Of a DNA stretch of 12,945 bases, positions 1 to 8,374 are shown piece after piece. Made by a program: the position numbers and the translations under genes. A model generated the notes under the pieces. It worked only from the letters and a program-made list of their open reading frames with translations. It ran no database searches and was not told the DNA's origin. This DNA comes from Verrucomicrobia bacterium UBA1731. Its GTDB lineage: Bacteria > Verrucomicrobiota > Kiritimatiellia > RFP12 > UBA1067. Numbering within the stretch: position 1 is the first letter of the stretch; every line of letters begins with the position of its first letter. The stretch spans positions 1 to 12,945 of the forward strand of contig DCIH01000074.1 in the NCBI GenBank assembly GCA_002317575.1, written 5' to 3'.

Positions 1-14
1 TCCCTAACCCCTAA

Positions 15-2453
15 CTACTTCTCCACCACCGGCAAGCCATCAGCCGTCGCCGCAAGTGCCTCGCCCCAGGTGATCGCCTGTGCCAGTCCGTTGAATGTCG
101 TGACATGCGCGCTCTTGAACGGCGTCCAGTCCGTGGGATCACCGTTGCACACGCCCGCGAGCTTGCCCTTGAAGGACAGCTTCACGGCGGCCGTGGGACA
201 CACGACGCCATCCTTGTCCACCACCGTAAACTTCCAGTAGCAGAGCTTGTCGCCCTTGTAGTCGAGCTCCTGTACCACGCGCGCGGGCGCGCCCGCCGTC
301 TTCACTTCGTCCGTCGCCCACGCTTTGCCGTCCTTCCTGACAACGACCTTGATCGCGCCCGGATCGTACGCGACTGCGTCCCACGCGAAGCGATACTGCT
401 GCTTGCTGCGTTTGCGGACGCCCTGCGACTTGCCGTTCACGAAAAGCTCCGCCTCGTCACCAGATGAGTATAGATGCACCGGAATCGTCATGCCCGCCTT
501 CCAGTTCCAGTGCGGCAGCAGATGCGCCGTGGGGACATCGCGCTTCCAGTTGGACTTGAAGAGCCAGAAGCGGTCCTTCGGAAATCCGCACAGATCGCAC
601 GCGCCGTAATACGCGCTGCGCGCCTTCTCGCCGTCGCCGCCGTACGGCGTGGGCTCGCCCAGATAGTCGATGCCCGTCCACGTGAACATGCCGCAGCAGC
701 GCGGCTCGAGATCCTGGTACTTGAACTGCGAGTCCGGCGGATGATTGATATCCGCTTGATAGCAGCACACATCGTAGCCCGAGACCTGACCATCCTTGAA
801 GATGAAGTTCCACACTTCGGGACGAAGTCCCCAGTTGCCCTTCCCGTCCGGACCTTTGCCATAAAAGAACGGTTGCGGATCGTCCTTGAACGCATTGTTC
901 GGCTTTTCGGGCCACGGGAAGAAATAGACGCCGCGGCTCGACAGGACGCTTTCCGTTTCCGTGCCGATGATCAGCTTGTCCGGATTGTCCCGGATGAAGC
1001 CCTGGTACCACCACGGCAGGTAGTTCGCACCCATCACCTCGCAGATGTTCTGCATGCCATTCGTGAGTGCGATCGGGCACCAGCACGCGACCGTGGTGGG
1101 ACGGTCGTCATAGCGGTGGACGATTTCCACGAGGTTCGTGCCGATGCGGTAGCCGCGCGCGGGGTCGGCGGTGTGCTCCTGCACTTCGTTGCCGATGGAC
1201 CAGATCATCACGCACGGATGGTTGCGGTCGCGCTTGACGAAATCGCCGATGTCGCGCTCGTGCCACTCGGGGAACTCGACGTGGTAGTCGTTGTCGTTCT
1301 TCTGGAGCTCCCACATGTCGAATGCTTCGTCCATCACCATGAAGCCCATCTCGTCGCACAAATCGAGGAACTTCGGATCCGGCGGATTGTGCGTGGTGCG
1401 GATCGCGTCCGCGCCCATCTCCTTCATGATTTTCAGCTGACGCCGCGCCGCATCCACGTGGAACGCGCCGCCAAGCGGACCGAAGTCGTGGTGCAGGCAC
1501 GCGCCTTTCATCTGGCGATGCACGCCGTTCAGCGAAAAGCCCGTCTTCGGATCCCATGTCGGCGTGCGGATGCCGAAGCGCGTGCGCACCTTGTCGTAGT
1601 TGACGTTGCGCAGGAGCACCTCCACCTCGAGTTCGTAGAGATGCGGCGTTTCGGGACTCCACAGTTCGGGATGGTCCACCACGAGTTCCATGGAGACGGT
1701 CTGCGGCGGCAGCGGTTTGCCGCCGCCGTCCGGCATCACATAGTTGCGGGACTGCATCTCCACGGCCTTGCCGTTCTTGTAGACATGGCAGTCCATCATC
1801 AGCGTGCGCGGTCCCACCGCGCCCTCCACCGTGACGTCGGCGATCACCTTGGCGCGGCCGTCCGCCAGCGGCTGCGTGCGCACGCGCACGCCGTTGTACG
1901 CCACATGGAAGTTGGGCACCGTCACAAGCCGCACGTCGCGGTACAGTCCGGCGCCGGAGTAGTAGCGCGTGGACTTCGGCGGCGTGTCGAGCACGACCTC
2001 GAGATCGTTCTTCTCGCCCGCGCCCTTCAGGAATTTCGTGAGCTCCACGGAATAGGAGATGTAGCCGTAGGGTCTGTCCCCGGAGACCTGCTTGCCGTTG
2101 AGCCATACGGACGAATGGCACATCGCGCCGTCGATTTCCAGATACGTACGCCCCTTAAGTTCGTCCGCCGTAAGCGCGAAGCTCTTGCGATAAACGCCGC
2201 GCCCGTGGTACGGAAGCCGTCCTTCGCAGCCCGCGACCTTTTCGGTGAACGGATAATCCACCGCCCAGTCGTGCGGCAGATCCACCGTCCGCGGCGCCTC
2301 CGCGTCTTTCGCGAATGTCCACGCCGCATTGAAATTCCGGATGTTCCGTTCTGGCGCGTCGAACGGCTTTCCCGCCGCCAACGCGACACTCGCGCCCGCG
2401 CACGCGAGCGCGCACGCGAACATTTTCAAAATCCCATCTGCATTCGCCGTCAT
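15..2453 (-). CDS. Secreted glycoside hydrolase family 2 protein (beta-galactosidase-like)
   Basis: An 812-aa exported GH2 retaining glycosidase, most likely cleaving terminal beta-galactosides or related beta-linked sugars outside the cytoplasm. Residues 1-27 form a signal peptide (hydrophobic run FACALACAGASVALAA). A GH2 sugar-binding beta-sandwich follows (about 35-180, with LPHDW near 59-63), then an immunoglobulin-like domain (about 185-297) and a TIM barrel (about 300-600). The barrel carries KGACLHHDFGPLG, the acid/base motif SIGNE (Glu423) and the probable nucleophile in IIGTETES (Glu499). Two C-terminal beta-domains (about 650-805) include an ELFVNGKSQG strand typical of DUF4982/Ig-like tails. 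Length is normal for the family. The start is fixed by AAGGA 7 nt upstream; a second ATG five bases upstream is out of frame. The gene lies 16 bp behind the branching enzyme gene and is probably co-transcribed with it. GH2 specificity (galactosidase, glucuronidase, mannosidase) cannot be settled from sequence alone. Confidence 0.9.
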   Translation of the reverse strand: MTANADGILKMFACALACAGASVALAAGKPFDAPERNIRNFNAAWTFAKDAEAPRTVDLPHDWAVDYPFTEKVAGCEGRLPYHGRGVYRKSFALTADELKGRTYLEIDGAMCHSSVWLNGKQVSGDRPYGYISYSVELTKFLKGAGEKNDLEVVLDTPPKSTRYYSGAGLYRDVRLVTVPNFHVAYNGVRVRTQPLADGRAKVIADVTVEGAVGPRTLMMDCHVYKNGKAVEMQSRNYVMPDGGGKPLPPQTVSMELVVDHPELWSPETPHLYELEVEVLLRNVNYDKVRTRFGIRTPTWDPKTGFSLNGVHRQMKGACLHHDFGPLGGAFHVDAARRQLKIMKEMGADAIRTTHNPPDPKFLDLCDEMGFMVMDEAFDMWELQKNDNDYHVEFPEWHERDIGDFVKRDRNHPCVMIWSIGNEVQEHTADPARGYRIGTNLVEIVHRYDDRPTTVACWCPIALTNGMQNICEVMGANYLPWWYQGFIRDNPDKLIIGTETESVLSSRGVYFFPWPEKPNNAFKDDPQPFFYGKGPDGKGNWGLRPEVWNFIFKDGQVSGYDVCCYQADINHPPDSQFKYQDLEPRCCGMFTWTGIDYLGEPTPYGGDGEKARSAYYGACDLCGFPKDRFWLFKSNWKRDVPTAHLLPHWNWKAGMTIPVHLYSSGDEAELFVNGKSQGVRKRSKQQYRFAWDAVAYDPGAIKVVVRKDGKAWATDEVKTAGAPARVVQELDYKGDKLCYWKFTVVDKDGVVCPTAAVKLSFKGKLAGVCNGDPTDWTPFKSAHVTTFNGLAQAITWGEALAATADGLPVVEK

Positions 2454-2460
2454 GTCATGT

Positions 2461-2465
2461 TCCTT
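2461..2465 (-). promoter_or_regulatory. Ribosome binding site of the GH2 gene
   Basis: AAGGA on the minus strand lies 7 nt before the ATG at 2453-2451. It selects this ATG over the out-of-frame ATG at 2458-2456. It is one of few clear Shine-Dalgarno sites in the window. Confidence 0.6.
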
Positions 2466-2469
2466 TCAC

Positions 2470-4539
2470 TCAACCGACGCCCCCATGGTGGACGCGGCGC
2501 GCGACGATCGCCGTGCGCGCGGGCAAGTACAGCTTAATCTGCTGCACGAGCTCGTCGCCCGATTGCGCCAACAGGGGAATGAAACGCTGCTTCGGCGCGA
2601 TGCGCCCCTGGCCCGCGAAACGGACCTCGTCCGTGTCCAGCACGCGTTCGTACGCGCCCGGCGGCACGATGACGCCATAATCCGCGAACGACCGCGCGGG
2701 ATTGAAATTGAACACGAAGAGCAGATCCCCGCGGATGAACGCGAGCACCTGGTCCGCGTCGTTCGCGACGAGCCGAACGGGCTTCTCGCCGTTGACGCCG
2801 CCGTCCGCGATCGTGCCCAGCGTGCCGCGCAGATGCGTCATCGCCGCGTCGAAATCGCCGAGTCCCTTGAACTTGAGCGTCGGGTCGTCGCGCAGGCTCC
2901 ACTGGCGGCGCGCGTGCGCGAAGCTCCAGCCGTTCTCCGCGCGCGGGAAGTCGATCCATTCGGGATGGCCGAATTCATTGCCCATGAACGCGAGATACGC
3001 GCCGCCCGCGAGCGCGTACGTCGCGAGGCGCGCCATTTTGTGGAGCGCCACCGCGCGGTCGATCGCGGGATTCGACTGGTCCGTGCGCATCGCGTCGTAC
3101 AGCGCCGCGTCCGCCAGCTGGAACAGAAACGATTTGCCGCCCACGAGCGCCTGGTCGTGGCTTTCCACGTAGGAGACGACGCGCTCGTCCGCGCGCTTGT
3201 CCGTGAGCGCCCAGTAGATGGACGACACGCGCCAGTCCTCGTCCGGCACTTTCTCCGCGAGCTTGAACCAGTAGTCCGGCTCGCCCATCGCCATGCGGAA
3301 GTCGAAGCCGAGTCCGCCGTCCCCGGACGGCGCGGCGCAGCCGGGGAGTCCGCTCACGTCTTCGGCGATCGTGAGCGCGCCCGGACGAACCGCGTGGATC
3401 ACGCGGTTCGCGAGCGCGAGATACGCCCAGGCGTCGTCATCCACGGAACCGTTGAAGTACATCGCGTAGTCCGTGAACGCCGTGCCGAGGCCGTGGTCCC
3501 AGTAGAGCATCGACGTGACGCCGTCGAAGCGGAAGCCGTCGAAACGGTATTCGTCGAGCCAGAAGCGGCAGTTGGACAACAGGAAATGCAGCACGTTCGT
3601 CTTGCCGTAGTCGAAGCAGCGCGAATCCCAGGCGCGGTGGTGGCCCTTCGCGCCGCCGTGGAAATAGAGGTGGTCTGTGCCGTCGAAGCAGGAAAGGCCG
3701 TCGCGCTCGTTCTTCACCGCGTGGCTGTGGACGAGGTCCATGATCACGGCCAGCCCCATGCCGTGCGCGGCGTCCACGAGCGATTTGAGGTCCTCGGGCG
3801 TGCCGAAGCGCGAGCTCGCGGCGAAGAAGCTGGACACGTGGTAGCCGAAGCTGCCGTAGTACGGATGCTCCATCACCGCCATCAGCTGGACGACGTCGTA
3901 CCCGGCCGCCTTGATGCGCGGTAGCATCTTGTCGCGGAATTCCGCGTACGTGCCCACGCGCGGCTCTTCGAGCGCCATGCCCACGTGCGCCTCGTAGATG
4001 CGCGGCTCCTTTGCCATTCTCCCGCCGTAGAGCAGTTCGTCCCGAACTGCGCACGACGGCGCTGCATGACGCCACACATACGGCTTCGGGTCCCACACCT
4101 GGGCGGCGAAAAGATTCGTCTGCGGATCCTGCACCACCCGCCGCGCGTACGCGGGGATGCGCTCGCCGCGCCCGCCCGCCCAAGCCATCTCGAGCCGGTA
4201 GAACTGGCCGTGCTTCAGCGCGGACGCGGGGAAGCGCCCTTCCCAGGTCCCCTCCGCGTCGACGCGCCGAAGCGCGAAGCGCGGATCGAGCGTCCAGCCG
4301 GAGAAATCGCCCACCAGGGACACGGCGGTGGCGTTCGGCGCGAATTCGCGGAACATCCAGCCGCCCTTCACGCGATGGAGTCCGTAGAACTCGTGCGCGC
4401 TCGCCCAGTCGGCGAGTTTCGCCGAATCGGCGGAACCCGCGAGGCGCGCGGACAAATCATCGGCGCGCCGTTTGCGGCCCAAAATGGCGTCCGCATACGG
4501 CGCGAGAAAAGGATCGTCCAGCAAACGCGTTCTCTTCAT
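2470..4539 (-). CDS. glgB: 1,4-alpha-glucan branching enzyme, eukaryotic-type (GH13_8-like)
   Basis: A glycogen branching enzyme that moves alpha-1,4-glucan segments to alpha-1,6 positions in the cytoplasm (EC 2.4.1.18). With the ATG at 4539 it has 689 residues and no signal peptide. An N-terminal CBM48 domain carries VGDFSGW (about 84-90). The GH13 barrel shows MEHPYYGSFGYHVSSFF (about 223-239), DLVHSHAVKN, the nucleophile in FRFDGV (Asp339), the acid/base in TIAEDVSG (Glu393) and the third acidic site in VESHDQ (Asp462). FMGNEFGHPEWIDFPR follows, and a C-terminal beta domain ends with YLPARTAIV. The ASSRFGTPEDLK and FDGTDHLYFH stretches match eukaryotic and Bacteroides-type enzymes rather than E. 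coli GlgB. ATGs at 4563 and 4548 are also in frame, but a TATAAT box at 4552-4547 puts transcription initiation close to 4540, so 4539 is preferred. No other glycogen gene is visible, so the neighbouring hydrolases may be unrelated in function. Confidence 0.93.
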   Translation of the reverse strand: MKRTRLLDDPFLAPYADAILGRKRRADDLSARLAGSADSAKLADWASAHEFYGLHRVKGGWMFREFAPNATAVSLVGDFSGWTLDPRFALRRVDAEGTWEGRFPASALKHGQFYRLEMAWAGGRGERIPAYARRVVQDPQTNLFAAQVWDPKPYVWRHAAPSCAVRDELLYGGRMAKEPRIYEAHVGMALEEPRVGTYAEFRDKMLPRIKAAGYDVVQLMAVMEHPYYGSFGYHVSSFFAASSRFGTPEDLKSLVDAAHGMGLAVIMDLVHSHAVKNERDGLSCFDGTDHLYFHGGAKGHHRAWDSRCFDYGKTNVLHFLLSNCRFWLDEYRFDGFRFDGVTSMLYWDHGLGTAFTDYAMYFNGSVDDDAWAYLALANRVIHAVRPGALTIAEDVSGLPGCAAPSGDGGLGFDFRMAMGEPDYWFKLAEKVPDEDWRVSSIYWALTDKRADERVVSYVESHDQALVGGKSFLFQLADAALYDAMRTDQSNPAIDRAVALHKMARLATYALAGGAYLAFMGNEFGHPEWIDFPRAENGWSFAHARRQWSLRDDPTLKFKGLGDFDAAMTHLRGTLGTIADGGVNGEKPVRLVANDADQVLAFIRGDLLFVFNFNPARSFADYGVIVPPGAYERVLDTDEVRFAGQGRIAPKQRFIPLLAQSGDELVQQIKLYLPARTAIVARRVHHGGVG

Positions 4540-4546
4540 GCCGTGC

Positions 4547-4555
4547 ATTATATCA
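4547..4555 (-). promoter_or_regulatory. Extended -10 promoter of the branching enzyme gene
   Basis: The minus strand reads TGATATAAT, a perfect extended -10 (TGn plus TATAAT), followed by GCACGGC and then ATG at 4539. Seven bases from the -10 to the ATG imply a leaderless or near-leaderless mRNA. The TGA of the motif is also the stop codon of the upstream 1273-aa gene. A weak -35 (TTGGCG, 4579-4574) sits 21-nt spacing away, so the promoter probably relies on the extended -10. The same block occurs in front of the plus-strand gene at 10529. Confidence 0.55.
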
Positions 4556-7500
4556 CAGGCCATGGTTCGCCGCCGCCAACGCGTCCGCGTCCGCGGGATT
4601 GAACCGCACGCTCACCACGGACTGCAGGCGGTCGTCGTTTCGGTACTTCACGTACGTGGTTGCGAGCACCGTGCCGTCCGCGAGCAGATGCACGCCCGGG
4701 TACCCGCAGTCGCGCCCCGCCCAGCTGTGCAGCAGTTTCACGCGGTAGTCGCCGGACGACGCGCGGCCCGTCTTGATCGACTCGTACGACCCGACCCACG
4801 CGACGAAATGCCCCCACGTGGGCGAATCCTTTTCCATGTCGCGCATGCACACGACATACCGCCCGTCCTTGAGCATCACGCCCTGGTGACGGTGGCCGTT
4901 TAACCCGATCGGCGCGTCCTGCGGTTTCGTCCACGTGCGCCCTTCGTCGGAACTGAAGATGACCTTGCTCGGCGAATGGTGGTGGTTCTCGCGGATGAGC
5001 ACGCAGATTTCGTTCCCGTCCGGCGAACGGAACGCCCACGGCTCGCAGAACCACAAGTCGTCGTCGCGCGCAATGACGCGCGGCTCGCTCCAGGTGAACC
5101 CGCCGTCCTTCGTGACGGACGCCACCAGCTCGAGCGGCGGACGGTCCACGCACACCTCGGGTCCGCGATGGTAGATGCCTAGATGCGAACCGTCTTTCAG
5201 GCGGATCACCGCCTGGAACGGCAGCACGCATCGGAATTCGGGTCCCTTGGACGGCATCTCGCGCCACGTGAGCCCGTCGTCCTCGCTCAAGAGCGCCGGC
5301 ATGGGCTCGCCCGTCTTGGCGGCGACGCGCTTTTGCCCGAAATCGCGCGCGGCCGCTTCCGCGTCGGCCGCCGTGGGCGTGCGGAAGCCGCTCCAGATCC
5401 AAAGCCGCGCTTTCCCGTCAGGTCCTACGATCCGATGCATGATCGAACACTCCACGTTCCGCTTCGCGCCCGGCGGGAGGCGCTCATCCACGCGCTTCCA
5501 GGTGAGTCCCGCGTCGGCGGAGACCGCCAGCTTGCCGGCGTAGCCGCCGTGGCATGTGGGCCAGGTGCAGAGCACCGTCTTGCCGTCGTCCAGAAGCGCG
5601 GTCGTGGGATGCCCCTGATACTCCGTGGGCGTGCCGGCGGCGACCATGTGCTGGTTCGCGACATCACCAGACAAATCAACCGTGCGCAAGTGCGGCGAAA
5701 CACGCCCGCATTCGCCCCGGTCCCAAGAACCGTCGAAAGGCCCCTGCACGAACGACGCGGCGTGCAACCCCGGCGCGGACTCGACGTCGTGCTGCGGCAC
5801 CCAAAAACGCGCGTCCCAGTCGGCGTCGCGCCGCTCGTGGTCGCCGAACGCGTTCCAGACGCTCGTGTAAACCACGATCTCGAGACGCCCCCGCCGCGCG
5901 CCGTCCGCGGGCAACGTCCATTCGTAGGGCGCCCAACCGCGCGCGCCGAGGTCGCGCCCGTTCCAGCGGACGCGCGCGAAGGCGTTGCCGATGTCGAGCC
6001 GCAGCGCGTCCGCGCCGTCGGGCCACGTCACGTCGTCCAGAACATACGTGACCGCGCCGCAGTAGTTCGCAAGACCCTGCGCGGCGACCGCACCCGGCGC
6101 CAACACCACTGGCAACGGCGCGAGCGTGCGATCCGCGACCGCAAAGCGCCCCGCCGCGAACGCCGCCGGCAGAAAGTAGTTGCGGTCATCCTCGCCCGAC
6201 ACAAGGCGCACCTCGTGAACGCCCGGCGCGAGATCGAACGCCTCGGTCTCGGCGTAGAGTCCGCGGAACTCGTCCGGCAGCGCCGTGCAGGGACGCGCCG
6301 CCGCGAGCGGTTTCCCGTCGAGCGCGAAAGCGTACGGCGTCGCGACGTGGCGCAGCACCTTTTCGTTCGGCGGCGCGCCCTCGCCGTCGTCGACGGGCCG
6401 TCCGGACGCCGTCACCGCGTACGACATCGCGCATGTGCGCAGCACGAAGCGGACGCCCTTGAGTGGTTCCTTCACCGTGAAGCGCGCGACGCGGTTGGTG
6501 GCGAACGGCAGACGGAAGACGTTGTCGCGGTCGAGCGCGCAGGACGTTTTCCCGAGCGGCAACGGCGCAACCGTGCGCGCCGCCGTCGGCGGCTTTTCCT
6601 GCGGACCAAGCGCCAGAGCGCCACGCGACGGCAAATCGACGTCCTCGCGGCGGCCGCCGCGAACAAGCCGCAGGCGCCGCGTTCCGCCGTTGTTCAGAAC
6701 GTCGACGGCGGCGAGCGTGCCGTCGGACCACTCGCGCACGACAAGCCCGAGCGCGGCCGATCCGTCCGGCTCGAAGAACCGCGCGGCCTTCGGCGTTTTC
6801 GCGCGCAGCCAATCCGCCGCCCGCGCCGCCGCGTTCTTGCCCGCAAAAACCGTTCCCGTGCGCGTTTCGCGGAACGATCCGTCCGCCAGCGCCTCAAAGA
6901 CGAACGGAAGATCCGTCTTCTCGTTTTCGTCGACCAGATCGACGGAGAGCTGTCCGCCGTCGAACGCGCGGAGGAGCGCGACGATCGCCGGGCACCCTTT
7001 TCCCGCGAACGCCGCCGCGGCGCCGGCCGCGAACGGCTGCCGCACGGCCGCGTGGCGGACGACGTCCTTGCGCCGCGCGAGCGCGGCCGCCTTGCGCGCG
7101 TCGTCGAAAAAGCCGGCAAGGCATCCGTGCCAGGGCTGTCCGTGCTGCATGGGCGACAGGTAGCCGTGCTTCTCCACGAGCCCGCGGTGGTCCATCACCT
7201 GCATCGATGTGAGATAGTGGTCCACGCCGTGGAGCGCGCACATCCAGACCATCTGACGCATTCGCATGCCGGTCATGTCGTTCGGACCGCACGCGTAGAG
7301 TTCGACGAGGCCGCCGTTGCCCACGCGGTAAATGGCGTGCTGCGCCGTCGCGTAGGTGAGCCATTCCGTTTCGCCTTCCCATTCGATGCGGCCGCCGTTC
7401 CAATTGGCGAACGAGAAGATTTCGTCCATGCCGGGCAGCGATTCGCCCTTCAGTGCCACGAGCGGGTCGCCGTTCTGCATCAAACCGTTCACCAGCGAAT

Positions 7501-8374
7501 TCTCGCTGATGAGATGGCCCGTGAGCACGATGCCCATCTTGTCGCACCACGCGCGGATCGGATCGAAATACGCCGTGCGGAAGCGCCGGCCCATGAGCCG
7601 CAAGTAGGTCGCCCAGACGGCGCCGGGATCGAACGTCTCCCCGTCCGCAGCGGACGTTTTTCCCGCAAGGGACCGCTCGACGTCGGTGCGGAAATCGCGG
7701 CCCGTCGCAGCGCGGTATTCGTCCTCCATGCCGCACCAACGCCGGAAGTGGATGCGGCAGTCCGGACCAACCGCGACGCTCGTGGGGTGTCCCGGCTCGT
7801 CCGTGAAGATGCCGGGGATCGTCTTCGCGGCGAAATGCTTCGCGAGACGCTTCTCGTAGACCTCATGGGTCGTCTGGATGAAGAACTTGATCGCCTCCGG
7901 CTCGCACACGTTCACCCAACCGGCGGGCGCCTTCACGATTTCCCAGCGCCAGGTGTTGTTCGTCGCGGGATAAAGCGCCCATTCGCTGTAGCGGAAGTTC
8001 TCGTCCGCCGCGGGAACGCGACCCTTGCAGGTCCCGCTCGGCCAGTTGAACTCGTCATAGAGCCACACCTTCATGCCGCGCTTCTCGGCCTCGCGGCAGC
8101 AGGCCTCGATCGTCGCCAACCACTCCTCGCCCATGTAGCGATACTGGAGGCCGCTGCGGGCGTAGGCGATGAACTGGTCGAAGCCGTCCGCCTTCAGCGC
8201 CGCGACCTTGGCCGCGACATCCGCCGCGGTGGGACGTCCCGTGATTGCCAGAAACGGAATGACCGGACAATCCCCGTCGGCGGCGACCGATTGGGCCGAT
8301 GCGCGGAACGCGAGTGACGCGGCGGCGAGGGCTGCGAGAACTGACGCCGAGAAGTGTTGTTTTTTCAGAACCAT
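4553..8374 (-). CDS. Secreted two-module glycosidase: GH106-like barrel fused to sialidase-like BNR propeller
   Basis: A 1273-aa exported protein. Residues 1-27 are a signal peptide (VLAALAAASLAFRASA). The first module starts at about 37 with a TIM barrel resembling GH106 and related putative rhamnosidases: YARSGLQYRYMGEEW (71-85), KVWLYDEFNWPSGT (102-115), IPGIFTDEP (186-194, Glu193 a candidate catalytic acid) and LPGMDEIFS (about 313-321). It ends with a GH2-like sandwich (about 770-860). A second module (about 895-1265) is a sialidase-like propeller with four Asp-boxes, S/T-x-D-x-G-x-T-W, at 952-959, 1030-1037, 1088-1095 and 1141-1148, plus YQGHPTT and REN motifs. The start ATG overlaps the GH127 stop by 10 bp, suggesting translational coupling; no Shine-Dalgarno is evident. 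Family placement rests on motif resemblance. True sialidase activity is doubtful because I see no clear N-terminal Arg of the arginine triad. Substrates are unknown. Confidence 0.8.
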   Translation of the reverse strand: MVLKKQHFSASVLAALAAASLAFRASAQSVAADGDCPVIPFLAITGRPTAADVAAKVAALKADGFDQFIAYARSGLQYRYMGEEWLATIEACCREAEKRGMKVWLYDEFNWPSGTCKGRVPAADENFRYSEWALYPATNNTWRWEIVKAPAGWVNVCEPEAIKFFIQTTHEVYEKRLAKHFAAKTIPGIFTDEPGHPTSVAVGPDCRIHFRRWCGMEDEYRAATGRDFRTDVERSLAGKTSAADGETFDPGAVWATYLRLMGRRFRTAYFDPIRAWCDKMGIVLTGHLISENSLVNGLMQNGDPLVALKGESLPGMDEIFSFANWNGGRIEWEGETEWLTYATAQHAIYRVGNGGLVELYACGPNDMTGMRMRQMVWMCALHGVDHYLTSMQVMDHRGLVEKHGYLSPMQHGQPWHGCLAGFFDDARKAAALARRKDVVRHAAVRQPFAAGAAAAFAGKGCPAIVALLRAFDGGQLSVDLVDENEKTDLPFVFEALADGSFRETRTGTVFAGKNAAARAADWLRAKTPKAARFFEPDGSAALGLVVREWSDGTLAAVDVLNNGGTRRLRLVRGGRREDVDLPSRGALALGPQEKPPTAARTVAPLPLGKTSCALDRDNVFRLPFATNRVARFTVKEPLKGVRFVLRTCAMSYAVTASGRPVDDGEGAPPNEKVLRHVATPYAFALDGKPLAAARPCTALPDEFRGLYAETEAFDLAPGVHEVRLVSGEDDRNYFLPAAFAAGRFAVADRTLAPLPVVLAPGAVAAQGLANYCGAVTYVLDDVTWPDGADALRLDIGNAFARVRWNGRDLGARGWAPYEWTLPADGARRGRLEIVVYTSVWNAFGDHERRDADWDARFWVPQHDVESAPGLHAASFVQGPFDGSWDRGECGRVSPHLRTVDLSGDVANQHMVAAGTPTEYQGHPTTALLDDGKTVLCTWPTCHGGYAGKLAVSADAGLTWKRVDERLPPGAKRNVECSIMHRIVGPDGKARLWIWSGFRTPTAADAEAAARDFGQKRVAAKTGEPMPALLSEDDGLTWREMPSKGPEFRCVLPFQAVIRLKDGSHLGIYHRGPEVCVDRPPLELVASVTKDGGFTWSEPRVIARDDDLWFCEPWAFRSPDGNEICVLIRENHHHSPSKVIFSSDEGRTWTKPQDAPIGLNGHRHQGVMLKDGRYVVCMRDMEKDSPTWGHFVAWVGSYESIKTGRASSGDYRVKLLHSWAGRDCGYPGVHLLADGTVLATTYVKYRNDDRLQSVVSVRFNPADADALAAANHGL

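Noticed and set aside
474..2537. A 687-codon open frame on the plus strand opposite the GH2 gene
   Set aside because: A shadow of the GH2 coding frame, rich in Arg, His and Ala with no family features; it crosses the gene boundary without a promoter or ribosome site.
2329..3924. A 531-codon open frame on the plus strand opposite the branching enzyme
   Set aside because: Composition typical of antisense frames in GC-rich DNA; the opposite strand encodes a full branching enzyme with catalytic residues.
5183..8317. A 1044-codon open frame on the plus strand opposite the fused glycosidase
   Set aside because: It is Arg/His/Val-rich without any motif, lies wholly antisense to a gene with clear domains, and is expected by chance at this GC content.
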